Source: Blasia pusilla (Eukaryota; Marchantiophyta; Marchantiopsida; Blasiales). From it: a stretch of 64,000 nt of DNA. Shown here in pieces: positions 24,001-33,369 of the stretch. The notes below the pieces were generated by a model that searched no databases, was not told the DNA's origin, and saw nothing but the letters and a program-made list of their open reading frames with translations. The first letter of the stretch is position 1. Each line of letters starts with the position of its first letter. Both the position numbers and the translations under genes were made by a program. The stretch spans positions 17,546,001-17,610,000 of the forward strand of contig CM114272.1 of the NCBI GenBank assembly GCA_050084515.1. The letters run 5' to 3'.

Positions 24001-24225
24001 GCAACTAAGGAGAATACTCAACAATCAGAATTGCCTCTGGTTGATACAAGGCCACATAAGAACTACAAAATCAGCACTACTACAAAGAGAACCACTGCAG
24101 ATGTCATACTTGATAGTCTGTTGGATGAAGAGCGATATGTTGCGGAGGGTAGTCAAACGGATGAGTACTCAAGAAGACCCGATAATTTGTATGTAGTACA
24201 GGATTCCCAGATTCATGATTCATGA
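21039..24225 (+). pseudogene. MULE transposase with SWIM zinc finger (copy 2), disrupted
   Basis: Exon 1 (21039-21992) starts MVKFKKYSAAFECDV. It contains WIPSDRVEDFIHGEE, RYWCSYGPQDHR and GCQFHFAVVTSK and ends ISMDATHGTNTYE at a GTAATT donor. Exon 2 (~22190-22559) has GFDKFASRLPLVWAI, SYFIVDNSKEEQ and LCLWHVRKNWLKQL and ends at GTATGT. Exon 3 (from ~22665) reads RFMRKWAATECHFVK, then a TAG at ~22731, then YLNYWHPKIVTWAKGY; a frameshift follows near 22883, and the exon ends with a SWIM finger CTCSRANEGFTCKH before GTGTGT at ~23192. A basic, helical tail follows in 23500-24225. The order matches MULE transposases; the acidic residues of MDATHG and VDN belong to the catalytic set. The stop, the frameshift and the lack of a clear acceptor before exon 2 mark it as a pseudogene. 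Confidence 0.82.
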
Positions 24226-26940
24226 AGCATTTCCGAATTTCACATATTAGCACAGAACACAAGAAATGTGGTGTTCAACAAAAAAAATGTATTTTTTATG
24301 TACCGGATGTTTACGCACGAGAAATGTGTTCCCTTCTCATGTTCATGTCCACCATGTCCCATTTTCATGTACGGCGAGCAATCATGTTCTGTTTTTACGC
24401 AAGCATCCAAACGATAGTAACCATCGTGTAGGCCATATTGTGAACCATAGTAACCTGTCTTCACGGTTTTGTATAGTAATAGTTGTATTCGAACCAAATT
24501 CAATTAATATTCAAGCACCCAAACCTTAGTAATTACCACAGTCGGTTTTCTATGGATTCAATCTGTAATAAACGTACGAGGTATGTTTGAACCCGAACCA
24601 CGTCCGCAACGAGGTATGTTTGAACCCGAACCACGTCCGAAACACCGTGCGCTTCGCGTTTAGGGGCATGTCCGCACTGCCACGCGCTTGTGTCAATTTT
24701 AGAGAACTTTTGTAATATATTTCTGACTACTTCTATGGTCGTAACTAAAAAAAAAAACACCTCAGAAGGCCCACGAACCCTACCCCTGAGGGTCGTGCCT
24801 CTTCGTAAACATTTAGCGGTGTGAGGTGACCTTCCCCTAATTAGGGCTTGATTAAAATCGTATCTAACCGAGATTGTCACAGTGGATTGACGACTGGGGG
24901 ATACGCAACAAGAAGGCTAGAATTGATAGTCCGATGTATGAAGCAAATGCCCTTGAAACATAGCCTTTGAGGTGTTCATGAATGAACACCTACATTTCGC
25001 TGTTCATACATTTTTCGTGTCACTGCATTTATGATCACTAAACTTGTATTTGCTCTGAGTGTTTCGACCATTTGTCTTTTATTTTTGAACAGGGTGTCAT
25101 GGACTCTATCTATTCATGAGGTGATTACATATGACTGCTTTACTTTCTTGGAAATTCAGGAATTGACAAGCGTGGGATAAAACATTGATCCTCACAGGAT
25201 TACAAAGTTTACCACCAATTACAGGTGGAAGCACATGTGATCATTCATAACATGTAAGACACATCGGAATAAGGTAAGGAGGAATTTTTTTAGGTATCAT
25301 TCAAGAGTACAAACTTAGGGACAAAGATCAAGAATAGCTCTACAAGTTGTATGATTAATTTGATTGACAATGGTATCCTTTTGGTCCATACCATTTCATC
25401 CACAATAGTTCAGCAGACCATGACCTATAGCCCAACTAAGGTAACCTAACATTCTTGGATAGACCTTCATAACACAGAAAATGGTAAGGGAAAATGTGCC
25501 CCAGAAGCGATACACCAAACGGCCTGCATTGCACCTGCACAAAATAGAAGAACCATAAGGCCATACATTAAGAACAGAAATCTGCCCGTTTCTGGTTTGT
25601 CCAAAGCAGAAAGACAGAACTTCAGAGCCTACGTGCCAGGTAGGAACTCTCCTATACTTACTCTAAGGAATCGCCTTGATCATGAACTAAGTCCTAAACA
25701 TCCGCAAAATATGATGATATGAACTCCCGCCAAAATGCTTGAAAATTTATGCAGAAAGTCACCTACACACACATACGCTACACAAGCATGTTCAGATAGA
25801 AGTAACCGTCATATACACAACACATTTGTAAAGAATTGACACCAGGGAAAGTAAGACCAAAGAGAGAAGTGACACATTACTTGCAAGTGGTCCAAAGGTA
25901 TGTCGTCATAATCGCCAAGGAAATACATCAAAAAGTATGACAGCAACCTCTGCAATGAAAGTTCACACACAGGTCGGAGAGATTAAATGCCAATCACCAG
26001 ATGAAAGGATAATCATAACACTAAAATCGCATGATACATCTACACACTCACCAAAATGTGATCACCCATGGTGGTCAAGGACTTGAAGACACCCCATCTA
26101 GAGGCCGCAATGCTGGAGTGCAAAACTCGGGTAAAGGTGTGGCCTGAAATTCGTCAGCACTAACCCCTTCAATACCGTCCTGCGAAGGTAAGACCAAAGG
26201 GTCTTCATGGCTTGTGCCACGGTCCTTCAGAGTCCCATCTGCGGGGTTCGAACACATTACAACATATCAACACAAGCACAATTCGGAGATGGTCCAAGAC
26301 ATACAATAAAAAAATGTCATCGGCGAAATGAGCAGAATGCAAGACACTGTTGTGAAGCCATCATCATCCTCCTCCTTCGGCTTTTTCTTCTTTATTCATG
26401 CCCTTGGGTGCTCTTTCCATGATTTGTGGATCCGCTGCAAGACCACTTCATCGGGGTATCGAAGTCTTCAATTGGGCCTTCATCACCTGGCCCATGACTA
26501 TCCATGACCGGGCTAGATTCACCCACTTCCATGTCAACTTCCGGGTTCAGTCGGCGGGATTTCGAGATCCTACCGCACCCTTACCTCGCTTCGCACCTTC
26601 TCACCACGCGACGTTACGTGTCCGGCGCCTTTGGTCTCCTCCCATTTGGATCAAAAAAGTGTCCTCCTCACTCGCCGACATGATCTCCCGCAATACCCTC
26701 CTCACCACCCTCGCTTGGCTTTGCTCCTCTGTATCACATGGCGCCGGGTACTATGCGTGGTGGGTTGGGGACTTGGGAGATGTGTACCATCGAGTCACAA
26801 TCACTGGAATCTATGATTTCCACATCCAGCCACCACCGCACATCTACAAGTTGTTAGAGACAATGCGGAATTACAAGGGATACAATGGGAAATCATGAAC
26901 TCACAACTCTTCAACAATTCATACTGAGAAATTTGCATGA
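24226..26940. other. Element interior with no recognised gene
   Basis: A 31-bp direct duplication (24576-24606 and 24609-24639, starting ACGAGGTATGTTTGAACCCG) is the only clear structure. Minus-strand frames near 26.1-26.6 kb are hydrophilic and may belong to the unrecognised exons to the right, but contain stops. A 166-codon plus-strand frame (26398-26898) has no domain. Confidence 0.5.
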
Positions 26941-26952
26941 AATGAAGCAGCA

Positions 26953-27425
26953 CTATACCCGGACAACCGGATCAGCAAGGGAGCAGCCGACCCCATCCAC
27001 ATACATGTGAGAGACTTTGTCCCTAAACTTGGCAAGAATGCTAGGTTTACTCTTCTCTTTCCAGATCTTGTAGTTAAACTTGAAGCGTGGGAGGTAGTAC
27101 TCCTCACTGATGTACCATGCATGCCTTTGTGCTCGGCGCATTTCATCTAGAACATGCAGGGAATGTTCAACCTGATGCTTCCTGGTTTCGGCTCCAGCAT
27201 CCCATCGATACGGTTCCTGTCTGTCCATGATCCACACTGCGGCTAGATGATGGAAAGCGGCCATGCATCTCTAGTAGGTGGAACGCTGACCTCTATCTAC
27301 AGGGATAGTAGAAGGGAGAAGCCTGCGGCCCGACTCAATCCATCCCCTGACAGTGGTGGTAGGGCACACAAGGGCACCCTCTAGCTCCTCTCGGACCTTC
27401 TCATACTCGTGTATCCTAGCTAAAC
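26953..27425 (-). pseudogene. Unrecognised exon-like frame with one amber stop
   Basis: From an acceptor-like TTTAG near 27425 the minus-strand frame reads RIHEYEKVREELEGALVC, continues to VDRGQRSTY, meets a TAG (27273-27271), and resumes in the same frame with AAFHHLAAVWIMDRQEPYRW and EEYYLPRFKFNYKIWKEKSK. The protein is charged and rich in aromatic residues. I do not recognise a family. It seems to belong with the exons at 27687-29500 on the same strand. Confidence 0.4.
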
Positions 27426-27686
27426 CTGCCCATGAGGTATGATCGTGTTCTTATGTCCTATAGCCCTCAAAAGCAATCAAAAGATCTGGCAAAATGGGCA
27501 TAGGTACAAACGGGCCCGCTGCCCGTTTCGAATGCTCCTTCGCTTTACTGAACAGAGCAGCCTTCTTCTATTTTCTGTGATGAGCCCATCGTTGCTGCAC
27601 GGTGCCTCGCAGACGCAAGTTGGCTGCAGATGGGGTAGCCTGGTTCCCTGCACAATTTTGGAACATAAATGAATGAAGTTCGGCTA

Positions 27687-28085
27687 TCATAGAGCACATA
27701 CACCAAACATTGCTACCATCTCACTAACTGCGTATGAAAGTTCTAGTCCTACACCCTTACCATCATCTTCATCCTCCATGTCGTCTCGGTCGTAGTCTGC
27801 TTCCACCTTCTTCTTACCACTCGCCCTTGGTGTTCCAAGCACCGGCCTCAACCAATGTGATGCAATGTGCGAGTTAAAAGTTTCTGGCCCACGAAAGTAC
27901 TCGATGCACTTGGAACACAGGCACACGAATTGCTTATGCTCCTTTGAGTAGCAATAATGAACCCACTCGACCGAGTCCCGCCAAAGAGAGGTTTGTGCGG
28001 CTGGTTTCTCTGGAGGACCTACACTCTTGCCCCTAAATGCAGCAAACATGTTTTCTGGTTGGGCTTCAACCTGGAGTGTATCCAC
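27687..28085 (-). CDS. Exon with a C2H2-type zinc finger, gene not identified
   Basis: The frame starts MDTLQVEAQPENMFAAFRGK and contains VCLCSKCIEYFRGPETFNSH followed by IASHWLRPVLG. The spacing C-x2-C-x12-H-x3-H fits a single C2H2 finger. It is followed by a basic patch (PRASGKKK) and an acidic run (DYDRDDMEDEDDGKG). The exon probably ends near a GGTGTATG donor at ~27706. A small following exon with GNQATPSAANLRLRGTVQQR can be read at ~27646-27575. It could be a nuclear or DNA-binding protein of the element or a captured gene; I cannot name the family. Confidence 0.45.
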   Translation of the reverse strand: MDTLQVEAQPENMFAAFRGKSVGPPEKPAAQTSLWRDSVEWVHYCYSKEHKQFVCLCSKCIEYFRGPETFNSHIASHWLRPVLGTPRASGKKKVEADYDRDDMEDEDDGKGVGLELSYAVSEMVAMFGVCAL

Positions 28086-28809
28086 AACGAGTTCTCACTC
28101 ACATGTAAACACACCAACAGATACAAGCATAGCTAGAATTTAAAGATGGAATGCAAAGCTGGAATTTAAAAACTTACTTCTAAAAATGAAAGCAAAAAAT
28201 GTAAGCTAGAATTCTGTATCTAGAATGTAGATACATAATTCCTCTTGCATCCATACCCCGAAGCTCCTACCGAAATTTGTAGGATACATATCCTCAAATT
28301 CCATCCCAGGAAAATTCTGGTTTTGGCTATAATACTTTAGCCAAAAGCAGGATTTCCTGGTTGTCACCGGGTGATCTAGATCTGAAAAGTTGACAGAATG
28401 TCTACTTCATACATACACACTAAGAATCTGTATGAACATCCCAGAAATCCAAAATATGTAAATGTGTGAACGCCACAAACATAAGAAAACCTACTTCTAC
28501 CCTAAACCTAACATGGCCCACGTGGTCAAGGTCTTGAGGAGCCCCAACTACCTGCCAAACACAAGACGACAAAGACTCGAATTGGTTAGCCTTGCCAACG
28601 GGGAACAACATACATGCATGAGGAATTCAGGTGTACCATGTAAATACCGCAAATGTAACCACGCTAAACTCCGTAAAACAAACAATTCCAGAAGGAAACA
28701 AGGTTCCGAGGAATACCGGGATAAATTCAGAAGGGTCATGGAACTCAAGATTTTCGGACAAATCTGAAATGTGCTCATTCCCAATCGGTGCTTTGTCATC
28801 CACATCAGT

Positions 28810-29235
28810 CTAGTCGATAAGGTAGATATTTGTAGGAGTAACTCCGATAACCCAAGGAACAGGGTCCTTCTCCTCAGAGGTGGACACTCTCCTCTTTAAC
28901 CGGATTGTACAAACAATCTTGGCAAGCATGTTCTGTTTGGATGCCCCCATCAAATGTTTAATGTCCTTAATTCGGACAACATTCATCTTACCTCCCTGGT
29001 TTTCCACCACTAGAAATTCAGTCTGTCCCTTCTTATGGAAGTAAGAGTCTAACCATACATGGTCCCCCACCAACCGGGCCTTGGGTGAGAATGCAACATT
29101 AAATCCAGCATGTATCGGTGCCTGTTCTAGACACTTATAAGTTTCCAACGGAAACCCTAAGACAATCCACTCATCCAAATACAATCTGGAGTGAGGATAC
29201 AAGCGCTTGCACACAATATCAGCTAGAAAAAAATC
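28810..29235 (-). CDS. Unrecognised exon, open for ~140 codons
   Basis: From TTTCTAG at ~29226 the minus-strand frame reads ADIVCKRLYPHSRLYLDEWI, then ETYKCLEQAPIHAGFNVAF, HVWLDSYFHKKGQTEFLVVE and KHLMGASKQNMLAKIVCTIR, to a TAG at ~28810. Codon content is protein-like, with alternating hydrophobic and charged residues and a basic LKRRVSTSEEKD near the end. No known domain was recognised. Same strand and spacing as the neighbouring exons, so it is probably one gene. Confidence 0.4.
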   Translation of the reverse strand, partial: DFFLADIVCKRLYPHSRLYLDEWIVLGFPLETYKCLEQAPIHAGFNVAFSPKARLVGDHVWLDSYFHKKGQTEFLVVENQGGKMNVVRIKDIKHLMGASKQNMLAKIVCTIRLKRRVSTSEEKDPVPWVIGVTPTNIYLID

Positions 29236-29248
29236 TGAACTAGAACTG

Positions 29249-29500
29249 CTATGTACTATGGGGCTGACCCATGTCCAAGATTGCCATGGTTCCTCGATAG
29301 AAGACCAGCCACGTTTTCAGGTTTGTTAACCTGAATTCCCAACAACCGCAACCCCTTGGCATGTAAAAACATCGGCTGACCCGACATGGCCCTAATGTGT
29401 TGATCCTTGGTGGATTTAAACCTACCTCCCCTACTGCCTCAAAAAACGTAACTGTCGATGGCGGACTTGCAATGTTACTGATGACCTTCAACCCTACACA
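29249..29500 (-). CDS. Unrecognised exon upstream of 28810-29235
   Basis: After an acceptor-like TGTGTAG at ~29500 the minus strand reads LKVISNIASPPSTVTFFEAV, then VSRCFYMPRGCGCWEFRLTN and GTMAILDMGQPHS. The Cys-rich centre (CRVSRCFYMPRGCGC) could bind metal. I do not recognise it; it is grouped with the neighbouring exons by strand and proximity. Confidence 0.35.
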   Translation of the reverse strand, partial: CVGLKVISNIASPPSTVTFFEAVGEVGLNPPRINTLGPCRVSRCFYMPRGCGCWEFRLTNLKTWLVFYRGTMAILDMGQPHST

Positions 29501-30832
29501 ACATCAGAAACAAGCAGAATTCAACAAGCTTCTGAGAACCCTCAAAATAAGACGAAATTCAAGAAGAATCATGTCAAAAAAATACTGCCCAGAGATGATG
29601 TTTCGTGGAATAGATCCATCGTCTCTCGAGTCTCGATGCTTGAGCATAAGCAAAGCAAAGCGTGTTGACGGATGGAAGGAAGGAAGGGTAGCATCATTTA
29701 CCTGCCGAATTTGTTTTCCTGCTAGCAAATTAGAGTGACTTTAATGCTAGAATGGTAGGATCATTTATCTGCTAGCACATCAGAATGTCTAGGCAAATTC
29801 TGATTGCCTTTATTCTGAGCAAAAGCCTGTAGAATCCCAGCACACTCAAACATATCCACAACCCACAATAATCAGGAGGGATAGAAATTTCCAACCACTG
29901 TTGGATTGAAAACAACAAAAGGTGGTAGCTATACCTCACTCCAGACACACTTGGATTTAGATGTCTGATTAAATAACTAAACTTTTAATCAACTGCGCAC
30001 ACATAAGCACGCCTGAGAATGGACTTGAAGTTAATAGCAGCCTACGCCTTTACCCAACACTATCTTCCAAACGAGTCCTGATTGAGCTTTAACATTTCAT
30101 GATGACACTTGCCATCACAAGATGCTGTCTAGATCCAGTCTAAATATAAAAAGGCTGAGCACAATTACTGAACGCTTTCATGGTACAAGCTATCAATGAA
30201 GGTGGGGCGGATTTACCTGCTAGCAAATCAGAATGACTAAGTGACTTCCACATATACAAAGGATGCAGCATGCTTAAATATATATAAGCCCAGAGTTACG
30301 TGTTGGAAATTTGTATAGAAACCCTCCTTGTCAGAACATTGAAACCAAGACAATTACTTCAATGAGCTTCAATAAATTTAACTAGTAAAAGAGTATGGAA
30401 ACTGGGTCTAAGACCAAAGCAAACAAGTTCGACACTAGCAAGCGATGGTCAACTTCATATGAAACACATGGTAATCCAAATCAGACCTCAGAGTCATAAA
30501 TTATGTGGTGAAACTGTTCTCGAGTCCCATTGAATTCTCATTGTTTCAACATGTACAAGGCACAGGTACCCGGTGATCGGAAGTGGAATAGATGGTCTTA
30601 CAGCCGAACTGACGGAAGACGGATGGGACGGGAGGGTAGATCTGCAGCTTCCACATCTTTGATAGTCCACGCACTTCAACCGTGATACGTTCTTGCTCGT
30701 TTCTGTAAGATCCCAATTTACTTGAGTGAATCTGACTACTCATGAATATCCTGATTCTGGCTCATTGTGGTCTACAAACACATCCAACCTTTGACAATTC
30801 ATCTAACGTCATGGATTTCTGAAATTTCTCAG
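29501..30832. other. Element interior, no recognised gene
   Basis: AT-rich, intron-like sequence. A CTGCTAGCA-like motif recurs with variation near 29720, 29770 and 30220. Short frames on both strands lack recognisable content. Confidence 0.45.
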
Positions 30833-31408
30833 GCGGCCCACGATGGGGTGGATGTCATCAGTCTTTCGATCGCTCCCACCACCCCTCCCGCCAACAAGGC
30901 TGTTTACCTCAACATTTTCGACATAGCTCTTCGCGGGGCAGTGCGCGCAGGAATCTTTGTAACACAGGCGGTGGGAAATGCAGGGCCAATGCCTTTCTCC
31001 ATATTGCCATGGAGTCCATGGATAGTTCCGGTGGCTGCAAGCTCGAACGACAGGAACTACAACAATTCCATTACGCTCGGAAATGGCGACTTAGTACTTG
31101 GGGTTGGTCTTGCAAGTAAGTGTAACCCAATCACTACCCAGAATGCTGGCAATTGAAATGTGACGCTATCATGGGAGCTCGAATCTTCACTGGGCTAAAG
31201 GCCCAAGTTCGAATTACGTTCGACAAAGTGTGGGGTTAATGCGAAGTTCGGGTTTATGTGCTGACATGAAAGCTGTGTGTATTTTCTTGCAGGTGAAACT
31301 CCAGGGAGCAAACTCGACACATTAGTGTCGTCCATAGATGTGAAATTGGTAGATAGTAGTAGTACTGTTCACGTTGACGAATGCCAAAACTCTGCCAAAC
31401 TGATGTGA
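30833..31408 (+). pseudogene. Subtilisin-like protease (SBT2-type) fragment, two exons
   Basis: Exon A (30833-31115) lies between a good acceptor (TTTCTCAG) and donor (GTAAGTG). It encodes AAHDGVDVISLSIAPTTPP, NIFDIALRGAVRAGIFVTQ, AVGNAGPMPF, SPWIVPVAASSNDRNY and ITLGNGDLVLGVGLA. This is the segment of plant subtilases between the catalytic His and Ser, including the oxyanion-hole Asn in GNAGP. Exon B starts at 31293 after TTGCAG, continues in phase (ETPGSKLDTLVSSIDVKLVD, then VDECQNSAKL) and stops at 31406. Catalytic Asp, His and Ser exons are absent. Intact subtilases have about 750-850 residues, so this is a small piece. Retained introns argue for capture from DNA, not from RNA. It lies inside the 13.5-kb element. 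Confidence 0.85.
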
Positions 31409-31549
31409 TTCTACTCATTCTAGTGCCGGCAAGAAGAGCGGATTTTAGGGTGAAGACCATCAAAATTTGTGACCGCATGGGTTTCTGCTCTCTGTTTATG
31501 CACTTCACTCCAGATATTGAGGGTTCCAAGTTTATGGTTTGAGCAGAAG

Positions 31550-32529
31550 CCTGTTGAATCCTATTGTTAAGAGGTCGGACTATATAAGTAAACTTTGAAT
31601 CAACTGCCCACACGTAAGCACGAACGAGAGCAGAGAGAGAGGAAGTCGAGCAGAGGTGGGCAAACGACACCGGAGAGAGCACTCACTCACCAGAGGTAAG
31701 TGAAGGAGAGCCGAGCAGCCGAGCAGCCGAGCAGAGGTCAGCAGAGATACGAAGCAGGCGTGAGTAAAGGAGCGCCAAGCAGAGGTGACCTTTTAGACGC
31801 ACAATGTGTCGATATATAACCGATCTTACCTAATCCCGATTCACGAACGGCTGTCGCCTCGTCCGCCTCGAAGATTTCAAGTGAGGGAAGGGCGCTGTCA
31901 TGGCCCGATCGAACCGAACGGCGGAGTCGTTAGTTCAGGAAAACACGCTACGAGTCCTGGCCGAGGACCAGCTGAGACTCGTGAAAGTTGCGGAGCAGAG
32001 GTGAGCGGAAGCCGTCAAGAACAAGACCCGGTCTCACTTAATCTCGATTCACGAACGACTGTCGCCTCGTCCTCCTCGATGAACTCAAGTGAGGGAAGGG
32101 CGCTGCTGAGGCTCGCGAAAGCTGCGGAGCAGAGGGGAGCGAAAGATTTCCGAACAAGACCCGGAAGCCACGACAACAACACGAACGAGAGAACAAGAAC
32201 ACGAAGAACGAGAACCCAAAGAACAGAACGCGCAGAAGCCACGACAACAACACGAACGAGAGAACGAGAATCCGAAGAACATAACAAGCAGAAGCCACGA
32301 CAACAACACGAACGAGAGAACGAGAACACGAAGAACAGAACGAGCAGAAGCCACGACAACAACACGAACGAGAGAACGAGAACACGAAGAACGAGAACCC
32401 GAAGAACGAGAACACGAACGAGAGAGAACGAGAGCGCGAGTCGGCCAGCCGCGAGAGCCCTAACGCCGTCAAGAATGGACGTTGTCCATCCCTCCACGTC
32501 CTCCCTACCCTCCCGTCCCGTCCGTTTAG
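31550..32529. repeat. Subterminal tandem repeats of the large element (Arg/Thr-rich in translation)
   Basis: A ~210-bp unit (CCCGATTCACGAACGGCTGTC with the following GTGAGGGAAGGGCGCTG) occurs at ~31836 and again at ~32044. Then a 56-71 bp unit starting GAAGCCACGACAACAACACG occurs at 32164, 32235, 32291 and 32347, followed by shorter CGAGAACACGAAGAA units. Frames of 240 codons on either strand are simple translations of this repeat (NTNERTRTRRTRT on plus) and are not supported as genes. Confidence 0.88.
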
Positions 32530-32747
32530 CGCCGTCCGTTTAGATCCGTCCATCTCCGGACGACGTCCGTTTAGATCCGTCCGTCTCCGAACGCTGTCCT
32601 CCCTGTCCTCCGTCGCGACCTCTTTACCCTCCGTCACGACCTCTCCATCCCGGGGCTCCTGAACCTGAAACCTAGGCCCGACCCATCTCGAGGTAGACGC
32701 TACCCTACGCGCCTTCAATGCGATTCTGGGACAAAGTATGGCCTTCG
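32530..32747 (-). repeat. Right terminal inverted repeat of the 13.5-kb element
   Basis: Reverse complement of 19244-19460 with a few substitutions. The extreme end reads CAAAGTATGGCCTTCG. An additional GATCCGTCCGTCT... unit has been duplicated on the inner side compared with the left end. Confidence 0.9.
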
Positions 32748-32755
32748 TATTCATA
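32748..32755. repeat. Right 8-bp target-site duplication
   Basis: TATTCATA, identical to 19236-19243. Confidence 0.9.
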
Positions 32756-33006
32756 TGTTTTACTAGCTACTAAGTGTATTTTCTTTTAGCTTTCTCAACT
32801 AGTTGGCCAATTAAGTGTGCATGTGTTGAGTACTTTTAACACACAAATTTCCCGTAGCTACCCCCCTCAACTTTATGTTTATGCTACCACTTTGCAGTAT
32901 GGATAGTACTATGAATATGAGACTCTCATTCTATTTTCTTGCCATTTTCTGCAGATATATAAATAAAATTTTATGTTATCTACTTCATTACTATGTCTCT
33001 TGCAGG

Positions 33007-33369
33007 CATGGAGTGACTTTGATGAATGCATGCAATTCCAACATGGTTATATCCGTGATGCTGCAAATTCAGACATCCACACCGTGACAATGCCTAATGC
33101 AACATATAGTTCTATCCGTGATGCTCTTGATGAGGCTCAGGAACACTTTGTCTAGCTAAACACTAAGATAACAGTTCTAGTGGATGTCTTGCAACTTGAG
33201 CAAGACGCACGAGTAGATCTAGCTAGTAAATTGAATGGTGCAAAATATCAGTTGAGGTAGGCCAGAGATCACTTAAGAGGTTTCCTAGCAGATGTTAGCG
33301 ATTACATTAAGGGACATCCCAAACTTGCTTTACAAGCTTCTGTGATAGAGTCCCTGCTCAATGATTGAT
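33007..33369 (+). pseudogene. Decayed coiled-coil exon with two amber stops
   Basis: After an acceptor (CTCTTGCAG) the frame reads AWSDFDECMQFQHGYIRD and YSSIRDALDEAQEHFV, meets a TAG, reads LNTKITVLVDVLQLEQDARV and SKLNGAKYQLR, meets a second TAG, and continues ARDHLRGFLADVSDYIKGHP to a TGA at 33367. Both TAGs sit where Gln would fit, as in the piece at 18175-18548, suggesting CAG to TAG decay. Heptad-like hydrophobic spacing suggests a coiled coil. No family was recognised. Confidence 0.45.

Larger units (their letters stand above)
19244..32747 (+). mobile_element. 13.5-kb Mutator-like (Pack-MULE-type) DNA transposon with cargo
   Basis: Both ends carry the same inverted repeat (starting CGAAGGCCATACTTTGTCCC), flanked by the exact direct repeat TATTCATA. 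Long terminal repeats of about 200 bp and an 8-bp duplication suggest the Mutator superfamily (usually 9 bp, with 8-10 reported); hAT also makes 8 bp but has short terminal repeats. The interior contains a MULE transposase pseudogene (21039-24225), which supports the assignment, and unrelated pieces: a chromovirus integrase fragment, unrecognised minus-strand exons and a subtilase fragment. Copy 2 carries a premature TAG and a frameshift, so recent movement would have needed transposase from another copy. The similarity of the two ends indicates a fairly young insertion. Confidence 0.85.

Noticed and set aside
26398-26898. 166-codon plus frame
   Set aside because: No domain, no splice or homology support. 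The minus strand has hydrophilic coding-like stretches here.
31806-32543. 245-codon plus frame and 238-codon minus frame
   Set aside because: Both are translations of the tandem repeat and terminal repeat of the large element; composition is almost only Arg, Thr, Asn, Glu (plus) or Leu, Val, Ser, Phe (minus).
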